A stretch of 64,000 nucleotides of DNA from Lachnospiraceae bacterium. Lineage in GTDB: Bacteria; Bacillota; Clostridia; Lachnospirales; Lachnospiraceae. Location: positions 1 to 64,000 of the forward strand of contig JAFTZJ010000057.1 in assembly GCA_017461045.1 (NCBI GenBank), given 5' to 3'. This document shows, piece by piece, positions 8,880 to 17,886 of this stretch. Position 1 is the stretch's first letter; the number at the start of each line of letters is the position of its first letter. The notes under the pieces are model-generated. The model was given only the letters and a program-made list of their open reading frames with translations. It had not been told where the DNA came from and searched no databases. Both the position numbers and the translations under genes were made by a program.

Positions 8880-9287
8880 ATGGATAACAATATGAATAAT
8901 ACGGTTACAGCGGAAACCCTTACCACCACCAATTATGGTGCAGAAATGGGTAATGGAAAGATGCGTGAACGCTTTACCAGACTTTGGGTATGGTTTGGCT
9001 GGGTTGGCTTTATTGTAGCAATGGTGAAAGGAAACAGAGAGGAAGAAGTTACCAAGAACCATATTAACCATGCATTAGGAATGAATATTATTATGTCAGC
9101 AGTTGGATTGTTTTCGTGCTTGTTTTGCATACCGTATTTGGGTTGGGTTTTAGCAGTAATTTTCTGTTTGCCAATTCTTGCAATAGAGGTATATACCGTT
9201 GTTGTTACTGTTAACGGCATTATTAGATCCGGTCAGAATCGGGAGATGGATTTCTTCTTGTACAACAAGTTCCATATTATTAAATAG
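8880..9287 (+). CDS. small membrane protein, DUF4870/Tic20-like
   Basis: A 135-residue protein with a polar N-terminus and three or four hydrophobic segments. The pattern NHINHALGMNI, then an IPYLGWVLA turn and a last helix ending VNGIIRSG, resembles the DUF4870 family (small membrane proteins of unknown role). The ATG at 8880 is supported by CGGAGG with 7-base spacing; the longer in-frame start at 8784 has none and would cover the promoter. It stands alone between its own promoter and a strong terminator at 9326. Confidence 0.65.
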   Translation: MDNNMNNTVTAETLTTTNYGAEMGNGKMRERFTRLWVWFGWVGFIVAMVKGNREEEVTKNHINHALGMNIIMSAVGLFSCLFCIPYLGWVLAVIFCLPILAIEVYTVVVTVNGIIRSGQNREMDFFLYNKFHIIK

Positions 9288-9325
9288 CATTGAAGAGTTT
9301 TATCCGAAGACAGAATAGAACGAAT

Positions 9326-9374
9326 AAGAAGCCATTTTTTGTTGAAGTAAATCAGCAAGAATGGCTTCTTTTAT
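9326..9374 (+). terminator. rho-independent terminator
   Basis: An 11-bp perfect stem AAGAAGCCATT / AATGGCTTCTT (9326-9336 and 9360-9370) is followed by TTTATT. It separates the small membrane protein gene from the signalling cluster. Confidence 0.8.
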
Positions 9375-9521
9375 TGTGCTATAAATTTTCATGGTGAATC
9401 CCTCTATTCGTCTTGGAATTCTGGCGGATTCATGGTAAAATATAAGGGCTTATATTTATTATTAAGCAGTATGGAAACGAAGTATTCAGGATATATTTGC
9501 AGAAGGAACATAGGAGCAGTT

Positions 9522-11312
9522 ATGAATCAATATCTAATCGTATCAAAAGTGGACCGGCTGGAGGAACATTTGGAGCTTGCAAATGAATATGGTGTTGGAT
9601 TTGAGGTAAATGATTTTTTTATTCCGGCAGTATTAGACGATGAGAAACAACAGCAGGAAATAATCAATCAATACTTGAATGCCGGTATGCCAAAGGGGAG
9701 TACCTTACATGGTGCTTTTTTTGACGTGACGGTATTTAGTAGCGATGAAAAGATACGGGAGACATCAAAACTGCGCATGAAGCAGAGCATGGAGATTGCC
9801 CGACAGTTAGGTTCTTGCGGAGTGGTTTTTCATGTGAATTCCAATCCATTTTTATCCGGCGAACCATATGATACGAGTGTAGTGGAACAGACAGTTTTAT
9901 ATGTGGAGGAATTACTGCAGGAGTATTCCGGAATATCCATTTACTTAGAGAATATGTTTGAAACGGAACCACATTTGTTGGTGAGAATTTCAGAAAAATT
10001 GATGCAATACGAGAATTATGGTGTGTGCCTGGATTACGCTCACGCAAGTATTTCCAATACCCCGATTCAAGAATGGGTAGAGGCTTTGGCACCATATGTG
10101 AAACACATTCATATTAATGACAATAATCTCCATCAGGATTTGCATCTTGCATTGGGAGAGGGAAGAATTGATTGGAAACTGTTTTTAGAATATGTGGAAA
10201 CTTATTTTCAGGATTGCAGTATCCTGATCGAAACGACTTTACCGGAGAATCAGCGGAAATCCTTGGAGTATTTGCAGCAGAAGCAATATGAGAAGGCAGA
10301 ACAGGCCGGCAAGGTATTTTTAAGAGAACCGCAACCGGAAGAAATGCTGGAAAAGATTTTCTACTACATGAATCGAATGGTGGATGAGAAGGGATTTGCT
10401 TCTACGATTGTTCTGTTAACCGATATGGGACGAACCTTAGCGAATTCCGAACGGGCATCCTTCTGGTACTGGGATGTTCGGAAAAAGCAGTACTGGACAT
10501 TGGCAGCTTTGGGTCGAGACCGGATTATTGTGCCGGAGGGCAGTGGTATTGTTGGTGCGTCTATTCAGAATAACGAGATTATTTTGATTAATAATCCATA
10601 TGCAGATGCAAGATTTAATTCCCAAATAGATAAGGAATCCGGTTTTGTGACCAAGTCCATTCTCTGCATCCCGGTAACGGATACCAAGGGTGAAGTAATC
10701 GGAGCTTTTCAGGCAATTAACAAATTAGATGAAAATGGTGAAAGTGACTTTAATGAGCGTGATGTAAAGCGGTTAACAATGGCGGCGGTGCATTGCGGAA
10801 AAGCTTTGGAGTCGTATTTGTTATATCATGAGACACAGGTGGATCAGTTAACCGGTTTGAAGAATCGCCGTGGATTCTATGAATATTACAGTGATTATAT
10901 TCAACCACATTTGCAGAAGCAAAAGGCATCTGCCATTATATGTGATATTGACTTCTTCAAGAAAGTAAATGATACCTATGGCCATAATGGCGGTGATGCA
11001 GTGCTTGCACAAATAGCAAGTATTTTGCAGACGTCAGTGGGCGAAGCCGGCGAGGCAGTTCGCTGGGGTGGAGAAGAATTCGTATTGCTATTATTGGATT
11101 ATGATTTAGAACAGGCGGCAAAATTAGCTGAACAGATTAGACAAACCATTGAACAAAGTGTATGTCCGTATGAGGGACGGGAAATAAAGGTGACTATGTC
11201 ATTTGGCGTAAAAGAAATCGATGCGGCATGTTCGGCAGAGCGGAATATTGAACAGGCAGATGAAAAATTATACGAAGCAAAAGCGACCGGCCGTAACCGG
11301 GTTGTGTTTTAA
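9522..11312 (+). CDS. TIM-barrel (AP endonuclease 2-like) - GAF - GGDEF protein
   Basis: A 596-residue three-part protein. Residues ~1-260 match a xylose isomerase/AP endonuclease 2-type TIM barrel with its metal ligands in place: LHGAF, VFHVNSN, IYLENMFE, VCLDYAHAS, HIHINDNN and ILIETT. Residues ~300-445 look like a GAF sensor domain (ERASFWYWD, GIVGASIQNNEI, IPVTDTKGEVIGAFQAINK). Residues ~455-596 form a GGDEF domain with active-site GGEEF near 515 and the DxLTGLKNRR entry motif, so diguanylate cyclase activity is likely. No RxxD inhibitory site precedes GGEEF. ATG 9522 follows ATAGGAGC; the upstream frame to 9432 lacks support. Joining a sugar-isomerase-like barrel to a c-di-GMP module is unusual. 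Confidence 0.85.
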   Translation: MNQYLIVSKVDRLEEHLELANEYGVGFEVNDFFIPAVLDDEKQQQEIINQYLNAGMPKGSTLHGAFFDVTVFSSDEKIRETSKLRMKQSMEIARQLGSCGVVFHVNSNPFLSGEPYDTSVVEQTVLYVEELLQEYSGISIYLENMFETEPHLLVRISEKLMQYENYGVCLDYAHASISNTPIQEWVEALAPYVKHIHINDNNLHQDLHLALGEGRIDWKLFLEYVETYFQDCSILIETTLPENQRKSLEYLQQKQYEKAEQAGKVFLREPQPEEMLEKIFYYMNRMVDEKGFASTIVLLTDMGRTLANSERASFWYWDVRKKQYWTLAALGRDRIIVPEGSGIVGASIQNNEIILINNPYADARFNSQIDKESGFVTKSILCIPVTDTKGEVIGAFQAINKLDENGESDFNERDVKRLTMAAVHCGKALESYLLYHETQVDQLTGLKNRRGFYEYYSDYIQPHLQKQKASAIICDIDFFKKVNDTYGHNGGDAVLAQIASILQTSVGEAGEAVRWGGEEFVLLLLDYDLEQAAKLAEQIRQTIEQSVCPYEGREIKVTMSFGVKEIDAACSAERNIEQADEKLYEAKATGRNRVVF

Positions 11313-11335
11313 GAAGAGAGCAGGAGGAATGAGGC

Positions 11336-12076
11336 ATGAAAAACCAAAAATTTGTGTTCGTCAGTTACAGCTCTAAAGACCGGCAATTCGTAAACCAAAT
11401 AGTAAAAACATTAGAAGATATGGGTATATCTTGTTGGAGAGCGCCGGAAATGATACCGGCAGGCTCCAGTTATGCAAAGGAGATTCCTAAGGCCATTCGG
11501 GAGTGTGAATTGTTCCTATTGATGTTATCCCGAACCTCTCAGGAATCCATTTGGGTAGAAAAAGAAATTGATAGTGCGATTTCCAGTCGGAAGACCATTA
11601 TTCCATTTCAAATAGATAATACGCCATTGAATGATACCTTCCGGTTTTATCTGAATAATGTTCAGATGATTTCATATGCGGAAAATCCGGATATGGCAAT
11701 GGAAGATTTGAAGCGAATGTTAGAACCATTTGCAGTACGGAAGGAACCGGTAGCAGAGGTTAAAGATAATACAGAGGATATTCCGGATTCGGTAATTATT
11801 AAGGAATCCCATCTAAAGAAAATACCGGAAGCAGCGTTTGAATCTGAAGCAAAGACCGGAAAAAGAAGTATATCTTATCATAACCAGAGCCGTGAAGAAA
11901 TTGTTCTTGCCATGCAGGGACGACGGGCACAATTAAAGTATGATGATTATCAGACGATTCGGGATTATTTGAAGAAAGTAGGAGCTGCATCAATGGCAGA
12001 AATTGAACGTGACACCGGAGTACCAAGACGAGTAATTAAGGACATGTTCGAAGATGAGGATATAATTATTCATTAA
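11336..12076 (+). CDS. TIR-domain protein with C-terminal helix-turn-helix-like region
   Basis: The first ~130 of 246 residues form a TIR domain: FVFVSYSSKDRQFV, then SCWRAPEMIPAGSSY and ELFLLMLSRTSQES. The catalytic-type Glu is E77 in SIWVEKEI, as in TIR NADases. A charged linker follows. The last ~60 residues (IRDYLKKVG to VIKDMFED) look like a helix-turn-helix of the kind seen at the end of YvyF-like proteins. The ATG follows CAGGAGGAATGAGGC, 23 bases after the GGDEF gene, so the two are co-transcribed. TIR proteins may degrade NAD+ or act as adaptors. NADase activity is an inference from E77. Confidence 0.85.
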   Translation: MKNQKFVFVSYSSKDRQFVNQIVKTLEDMGISCWRAPEMIPAGSSYAKEIPKAIRECELFLLMLSRTSQESIWVEKEIDSAISSRKTIIPFQIDNTPLNDTFRFYLNNVQMISYAENPDMAMEDLKRMLEPFAVRKEPVAEVKDNTEDIPDSVIIKESHLKKIPEAAFESEAKTGKRSISYHNQSREEIVLAMQGRRAQLKYDDYQTIRDYLKKVGAASMAEIERDTGVPRRVIKDMFEDEDIIIH

Positions 12077-12128
12077 GCGAAACACCGAATGAACGAAGCA
12101 TTGGATACTTGCAAAGGAGGCAGATGGA

Positions 12129-13655
12129 GTGGAAAAAATCATCTGGGTAGTTGGAAACAATCGAACAGAAATGATAGAAGCACAGCGTCAGATTAATTCC
12201 ACCGGAAGCATGCGGGCATTTTGCTTGTTATCCTATGAAGCAGTAGAAAAGGCAGCAGTATCTCAGACGAAGGATAAGTATTCTCGCATTAGTACACCAT
12301 CTCTGATTGTTGTGGACTACACAATGGCAGAGCAGGAAGAATTTCGTTCCTTGTCTTATTTAAAGAAGCAGGAATCTCTGGCAGGTGTGCCAATCTTTTT
12401 CATGGTAGAGAACCGAAGCCAGGAGACAGATGAAATCTGCTATAAAAAAGGTGCAGTGGTTGTGCTTCGAAAGCCATTTTCACAGACAGATATACTGCGG
12501 ATGGAGCGTATTGCATGGCAACATGAGGTGACAAAAAACTATGAAAAGATGTTGCAAAAACAGGCGAGCGACTTGCAGGCAGCAAGAGAGATTCTTCGAT
12601 TAAATGAACAGTTAAAATCCAGAAACGAATTATTGCATCAAATATTCGGACGATATTTTTCGGATGATTTGGTACAGGATATTATGGAACACCCACAAGG
12701 TTCGGCCATTGGTGGCGACAAGCGGGAGCTAACCGTTTTGATGTCGGATTTGAGAGGCTTTACTTCCCTTTCGGAGGAGCTGGAGCCGGATGCGGTTACT
12801 GATGTATTGAATCTTTATTTTGGGAAAATGGCAGAAGTTATCAGCCAATATCATGGAACGATAATTGAGTTCCTGGGAGATGGAATACTGGCAGTGTTTG
12901 GTGCACCTTTATGCACAGAGGAACAGACAGAGGAAGCAATTGCAGCGGCTATCTCCATGCAGAATCGAATGGGTGAAGTGAATGCATATTGTGCTAAGCA
13001 TAAATATCCACCCTTGGAAATGGGAATCGGCATTCATCGGGGAGAAGCATTTGTTGGAAATGTAGGCTCTGAAAAAATGATGCGCTACAATGTCATCGGT
13101 AGAGTTGTGAATGAGTGCTCCCGAATTGAAAGCTACAGTGTTGGGGGACAGATTCTAATATCCAACGATGCATTGGCAGCAGTATCCTGTCCGGTGGAAG
13201 TACATAATGAAATGGAAATTACTGCAAAGGGTATCCATAAAACCATTACAGCCAGTGAAATTATCAGTATCGGTGGCGATTACCAGCTGTTAATTGCCAA
13301 TGTGGAATTCGATGCTCTATCGCAGGTTGAAGAATGGATTTGCTTTGAGCTTTATCCGATCGATGGAAAAGTCATTCAGGGAGAGCCGTTGCCGGCCAGA
13401 TTAACACAGTTCTCCTGCAAACGGGCAGTGGTAGAATTAGAGGATTTTCAAGCAGATCTGAAGGTATATTCCGATGTGCAGATTTCAGCAATCGGAAAAG
13501 ACGGAACAAGTTTGTTCTCCGGTGTGTATGCGAAGGTGGTACGGCGACAATTTGATCGTGTGACCTTGCATTTTACACACATCAATCGAAGTTTCCAGAA
13601 ATTCTCCGGGCAAGACCAGACGGAGGAATGGAACCAGAATTTGAAACAGGGATAG
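12129..13655 (+). CDS. receiver domain - class III nucleotide cyclase
   Basis: The 508 residues begin with a receiver domain (phospho-acceptor D63 in VVDYTM, K115 in LRKPFS), then a coiled coil (~135-170). A class III adenylate/guanylate cyclase domain follows (~185-365). Both metal aspartates are present (D207 in MSDLRGFT, D251 in LGDGILAVFG), as are the transition-state pair N328 and R332 (VVNECSR). The purine-selecting positions are E247 and N321 instead of the adenylate cyclase Lys and Asp/Thr. The last ~130 residues are beta-rich and might be PilZ-like, without clear PilZ motifs. GTG 12129 is used because AAAGGAGG lies 8 bases upstream. The cyclic nucleotide product is uncertain. Confidence 0.87.
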   Translation: MEKIIWVVGNNRTEMIEAQRQINSTGSMRAFCLLSYEAVEKAAVSQTKDKYSRISTPSLIVVDYTMAEQEEFRSLSYLKKQESLAGVPIFFMVENRSQETDEICYKKGAVVVLRKPFSQTDILRMERIAWQHEVTKNYEKMLQKQASDLQAAREILRLNEQLKSRNELLHQIFGRYFSDDLVQDIMEHPQGSAIGGDKRELTVLMSDLRGFTSLSEELEPDAVTDVLNLYFGKMAEVISQYHGTIIEFLGDGILAVFGAPLCTEEQTEEAIAAAISMQNRMGEVNAYCAKHKYPPLEMGIGIHRGEAFVGNVGSEKMMRYNVIGRVVNECSRIESYSVGGQILISNDALAAVSCPVEVHNEMEITAKGIHKTITASEIISIGGDYQLLIANVEFDALSQVEEWICFELYPIDGKVIQGEPLPARLTQFSCKRAVVELEDFQADLKVYSDVQISAIGKDGTSLFSGVYAKVVRRQFDRVTLHFTHINRSFQKFSGQDQTEEWNQNLKQG

Positions 13656-13666
13656 GACGTGGAACT

Positions 13667-14674
13667 ATGGAATTCGAAAAGTATGATTTTAGCAGAATAC
13701 AATTCAATCATCAAATAAATAACGGAATCGGGTTTCGCTATAAGGAAGAGCGCCTGGTTGTTATAGAAGCCATAGACACTGTGGCAGAAGAATTAGTGGA
13801 TTTGTTGGCAGAGAATCGAGACTTACTAACAGAACGACAGGAAGAATTATGTCGGGACTTTGATTGTGATTTTCTTTTGCTAACCTGGAAGGAGCAGGAA
13901 GAGGACCGATGCTTGTTCTTTAGTAATACTAAGCGGGTGCGCGCGTTGGAATTCTTGGATTACTTGATTTCGGAATTCGGTTTGGTAAAAGGGGACGCCA
14001 ATGTAGCCAGTGGACGAATTGCCACAGCCATTCTAAAGGTTCAGATGGCAGGCTTGGATTTGACGGATACAATGGAATTCATGCTGAAAATGACGCAGTC
14101 TTATTTTGAGGATTGTGATTGGATTGAAGCCGGGGATTATGCACAGCAGCATATTTTAGACATACAGGCAATGCAGAAGTATACCAAAAAGCAAATACCA
14201 TGGGCCTATGTAAAGTCACTGGATGTAGCAGAGGAAGGAAACAAGTTCTTTATCAAGTCCTTAGAAAATGAATCCGGTTTAACCATAACGGCAGGAGCGG
14301 ATACTTATATTATGATTGGTTGTCGGGGTGAAATCTACGACATATCCCGCAAAAAATTTGAAAGTACCTATGAGGAGACCGATCAAGTGTTGGATGTGTT
14401 CGAGATGATGCTGGATTTTCTGCCGGCGGTAGAAACCATACCGGAGGGTGAATATATAAGTTTAGATGAAACTGCACGTCTTTGCTATCCGAAGCGGGGA
14501 AAGGAAATCTACGCATGTCAATTAGACAAGCGGACGAAGGTATTTCCGGTTAATAAAAACCAGGAATATTTTTTGGGCAGACCGGGAGATTATATGGCAG
14601 TTCGTCCGGATGATTACAGTGACATTTATATCATTCAGAGAGAGATTTTTTCACAGACCTACGAAGAAGTGTAG
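13667..14674 (+). CDS. protein of unknown function in the signalling cluster
   Basis: I do not recognise a family. The protein has about 335 residues, is acidic and soluble, and has no signal peptide or membrane helix. It seems to have three parts: an N-terminal alpha/beta portion (to ~120), a helical middle (VASGRIATAILKVQMAGLDL), and a beta-rich C-terminus with a PEGEYISLDETARLCYP segment and GRPGDYMAVRPDD. The ATG at 13667 has AGGA 9 bases upstream. An in-frame ATG at 13628 overlaps the cyclase gene by 28 bases but has GGAGG only 1 base away. Close packing with the cyclase suggests a shared function, perhaps reading or tuning the cyclase signal. Confidence 0.7.
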   Translation: MEFEKYDFSRIQFNHQINNGIGFRYKEERLVVIEAIDTVAEELVDLLAENRDLLTERQEELCRDFDCDFLLLTWKEQEEDRCLFFSNTKRVRALEFLDYLISEFGLVKGDANVASGRIATAILKVQMAGLDLTDTMEFMLKMTQSYFEDCDWIEAGDYAQQHILDIQAMQKYTKKQIPWAYVKSLDVAEEGNKFFIKSLENESGLTITAGADTYIMIGCRGEIYDISRKKFESTYEETDQVLDVFEMMLDFLPAVETIPEGEYISLDETARLCYPKRGKEIYACQLDKRTKVFPVNKNQEYFLGRPGDYMAVRPDDYSDIYIIQREIFSQTYEEV

Positions 14675-14730
14675 ATGCATAGCATTTATCATAATCAATA
14701 ATAGAATATACATATAAATGGAGAATGTTC

Positions 14731-15513
14731 ATGAAGTTCAGACCTTGTATTGATATACATAACGGAAAAGTAAAACAAATTGTCGGTGGCAGTCTGGCAG
14801 ATCAGAATAATCACGCAGAAGAGAATTTCGTATCAGAGCAGGATGCCGGCTTCTATGCCAGGTTGTATCGGGATAGCGGAATTCAGGGAGGACATATTAT
14901 TCTTTTGAATCCGGAGGGCTCCGAGTATTACGAAGCAGATGTAGAACAGGCAAAGCTGGCATTGGCAGAGTACCCGGGTGGCTTGCAGATTGGCGGTGGT
15001 ATGAATGCGGACAACGCCAAAGCATTTTTGGACATGGGGGCTTCCCATATAATCGTAACCTCCTATGTCTTTAAGGATGGTAAAATCCACTATGACCGGT
15101 TGCAAAAAATGGTAGATGCCATTGGTAAGGAACATCTGGTGCTGGATTTATCCTGTCGGAAGAAGGAAGATCGATATTTTATTGTAACTGACCGTTGGCA
15201 GAAATTTACGGAAGAAGAGGTTACCATAGAATTAATGGAACAGTTAGCGGTTTATTGTGATGAATTCTTGATTCATGCAGTAGATGCAGAGGGGAAGGCA
15301 AAGGGAATTGAAGCTCCTTTGGCTACCATGCTGGGAAACTGGTCAGGGATACCGATTACCTATGCCGGAGGCGTAGGTTGCTTTGAGGATTTGAAGCAAT
15401 TAAAGGAACTGGGACATAGCCGATTGGATGTGACCATAGGAAGTGCCTTGGATTTGTTTGGCGGAACTATGGTATATGAAGAAGTTTTGGATTATATATC
15501 CAAGAGTTCATAG
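14731..15513 (+). CDS. hisA: HisA, eukaryotic-type ProFAR isomerase
   Basis: This TIM-barrel enzyme performs the Amadori isomerisation of ProFAR to PRFAR in histidine synthesis. The N-terminal FRPCIDIHNGKVKQIVGG, the block LQIGGGMNADNA, VLDLSCRKK, HAVDAEGKAKGIE and the phosphate-binding YAGGVG and DVTIGSALD match the branch first described from yeast and plants (HIS6) rather than common bacterial HisA. ATG 14731 is chosen because GGAG lies 7 bases upstream; ATG 14725 is too close. No other his gene is in the window, so it is an orphan placed after the signalling cluster. Confidence 0.88.
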   Translation: MKFRPCIDIHNGKVKQIVGGSLADQNNHAEENFVSEQDAGFYARLYRDSGIQGGHIILLNPEGSEYYEADVEQAKLALAEYPGGLQIGGGMNADNAKAFLDMGASHIIVTSYVFKDGKIHYDRLQKMVDAIGKEHLVLDLSCRKKEDRYFIVTDRWQKFTEEEVTIELMEQLAVYCDEFLIHAVDAEGKAKGIEAPLATMLGNWSGIPITYAGGVGCFEDLKQLKELGHSRLDVTIGSALDLFGGTMVYEEVLDYISKSS

Positions 15514-15592
15514 AGTAGGAATATAAGTGTTAATGATAGATAACGAAACGGCCACTTTCGGAAACGATGGTCACTAACAAGGAGGATTAAAA

Positions 15593-17848
15593 ATGAGAAA
15601 AGGAAAACAGATACTTGCATGGGCAATGGTATTAACTATGGGGCTGTCAATGGCCGGCTGTGGTAAGAAGGACCCGACCACAGAAGCGTCCAGTACGGAA
15701 GCAACTACAGAAGCAACCACAGAGGCGACTACAGAAGATTTAACCAATGTGAATCAGATTCAGAATGGAGATTTCAGTGAAGAATTAACCAATTGGTTTA
15801 TTTATACTAATGGTGGTTCGGCATCCCAGAGCGTAACAGCAGAACAGGAGATGGAAATTAAGGTAAATAATCCGGGTAAATTGGATTATGCTGTTCAACC
15901 GTATTATGATGGATTTAAGCTGGAAACCGGTGGCGTATACGAATTTTCTTTTGATGTATATTCTACGGTTGAACGTACTGTACATTGGCGTTTGCAAATG
16001 AATGGTGGAGATTACAAGGCATATGCAGATGAAATTATAACCATAAACGAAGAGAAACAGCATGTGACTTATGAATTTACAATGGAAGACGGTACGGATC
16101 CGGCCCCAAGATTGTGCGTAAACATGGGTATGGTAGAGGGATGTCCGGCAGATTTGGGTGAGCATTCGGTATACTTTGATAATTTTGAGTTGTACTTGAA
16201 AGATGGTTCAGGAATCGTTGTTAATGATACTGTGATTGAAACATCGGATATTAATGTAAATCAAATCGGATATTTCCCAACTGTAGAAAAGAAGGCTGTA
16301 GTACGTTCAGAAGCAGGTACAGATATTAGTGGTAGCTTTGATGTTGTAAACGTTGAGAATGATGAAGTGGTTTATTCCGGTGAATTAGAGAATTCTATGA
16401 TAAATGAAGCTTCTGCAGAGCAGACTGCTATTGCAGATTTTTCAGAATTAACGACACCGGGAACCTATAAGATTGTGACAGAAAATTTTGGTGAGTCTTT
16501 CCCATTTGAAATCGGGGAAGATATATATGATGAGGCATTTGATAGTGTAATGCGTATGTTCTATTTACAGCGCTGTGGTGAAGAAATTACAGATGATATC
16601 TTTGGTCATGCAGCTTGTCATACAGGAACTGCCATTATTTATGGTGACACTTCCGGTAAGACGGTTGAAGTAAGTAGTGGTTGGCATGATGCAGGTGACT
16701 ATGGAAGATATACAGTGGCCGGTGCCAAGGCGGTAGCTGACTTAATGCTGGCATACGAGGCATATGGTGAAAGTTTTGGAGATGATACGGGAATTCCGGA
16801 AAGCGGTAACGGTGTTCCGGATGTGTTAGATGAAGTACGTGTAGAATTGGAATGGATGTTAATGATGCAAGACCCAGCCACCGGTGGGGTATATCATAAG
16901 ATTACCTGTGAGAATTTCCCGGAATCAGTAATGCCGGAAGAAGAGGTGGCACAGTTAGTATTAGCTCCGATTTCTACCACTGCAACCGGTGATTTTGCGG
17001 CAACCATGGCGATGGCATCTCGTGTATATGAAGAATTTGATTCGGATTTTGCAACTCAGTGCCTGAATGCAGCAAAGAAAGCAAATGGATATTTAGAGGT
17101 AACACCTAGTGACAATGTTGGTTTCCGGAATCCGGAAAGTATCGTAACCGGTGAATATGGTGATATGAAGGATAAGGATGAACGATTCTGGGCATTAGCT
17201 GAGCTCTATAAAACAACGGGAGATGATGCTTATTTGACAAAATTAGAAGAATATGCATCAACCAGAATTACCGGAGGCCTTGGCTGGCAAGGTGTAGGCA
17301 TGTATGGTATGTATGCTTATTTGAGCAGTGTAGATTCCTCAAACGAGAATTACCAGAAGGTAGAAGAAAGCTTTTTTGCGAATATTGATAGTATTTTGGA
17401 AAAGGCAAAAGCTGACGCGTATAGTGTGTCATTAGGTGCAAATGACTGTACATGGGGAAGTAATATGAGTGTTGCCAATAATGGTATGATGCTGTTAATG
17501 GCAAATCAGTTAAAGGCAAATGAAGAGTATGTAAACGTAGCACGTCTGCAGCTGGATTACATTATGGGAACCAATACCAACTCTTACTGCTTTATAACCG
17601 GATTTGGTACTCTTTCACCGGAGAATCCACATCATCGTCCTTCTGAGGTAAAGGGAACTGCCATGGAGGGTATGTTGATTGGTGGTCCGGATGCAAACTT
17701 AGAAGATCCATATGCAAAGGCAACCTTAACAGAAAATGCCAATGCAGCACGTTATGTGGATAATGTTCAGAGCTTCTCATGTAATGAGATAACCATTTAC
17801 TGGAATTCTCCATTGGTATACTTAATGGCCGGCGTGGAAGCGGAATAA
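15593..17848 (+). CDS. glycoside hydrolase family 9 lipoprotein (endoglucanase)
   Basis: A 751-residue secreted lipoprotein that probably cleaves beta-1,4-glucans. A signal peptide ends in the lipobox MAGC (Cys near residue 24), followed by a Thr/Glu-rich linker of repeated TTEA. Residues ~50-205 resemble a CBM4/9-type carbohydrate module (NGDFSEELTNWF), and ~220-300 the Ig-like domain that precedes GH9 (INVNQIGYFPTVEKKAVV). The GH9 domain starts near 310. Catalytic residues are D366 and D369 in GWHDAGDYGRY and E732 in NEITIYWNSP; the motif HHRPSE lies between. The enzyme would be tethered to the outer face of the cell membrane. RBS AAGGAGG precedes the ATG. Confidence 0.93.
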   Translation: MRKGKQILAWAMVLTMGLSMAGCGKKDPTTEASSTEATTEATTEATTEDLTNVNQIQNGDFSEELTNWFIYTNGGSASQSVTAEQEMEIKVNNPGKLDYAVQPYYDGFKLETGGVYEFSFDVYSTVERTVHWRLQMNGGDYKAYADEIITINEEKQHVTYEFTMEDGTDPAPRLCVNMGMVEGCPADLGEHSVYFDNFELYLKDGSGIVVNDTVIETSDINVNQIGYFPTVEKKAVVRSEAGTDISGSFDVVNVENDEVVYSGELENSMINEASAEQTAIADFSELTTPGTYKIVTENFGESFPFEIGEDIYDEAFDSVMRMFYLQRCGEEITDDIFGHAACHTGTAIIYGDTSGKTVEVSSGWHDAGDYGRYTVAGAKAVADLMLAYEAYGESFGDDTGIPESGNGVPDVLDEVRVELEWMLMMQDPATGGVYHKITCENFPESVMPEEEVAQLVLAPISTTATGDFAATMAMASRVYEEFDSDFATQCLNAAKKANGYLEVTPSDNVGFRNPESIVTGEYGDMKDKDERFWALAELYKTTGDDAYLTKLEEYASTRITGGLGWQGVGMYGMYAYLSSVDSSNENYQKVEESFFANIDSILEKAKADAYSVSLGANDCTWGSNMSVANNGMMLLMANQLKANEEYVNVARLQLDYIMGTNTNSYCFITGFGTLSPENPHHRPSEVKGTAMEGMLIGGPDANLEDPYAKATLTENANAARYVDNVQSFSCNEITIYWNSPLVYLMAGVEAE

Positions 17849-17886
17849 TATTTAGGAGTAAAGATTTTGACTTATAAAGATTGAAA

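Noticed and set aside
9522..14674. A complete known Pycsar or Thoeris defence system
   Set aside because: The TIR protein has no cyclic-nucleotide-binding or membrane effector part, ThsA-like genes are missing, and the cyclase has a receiver domain. Similarity in logic is reported as a finding only.
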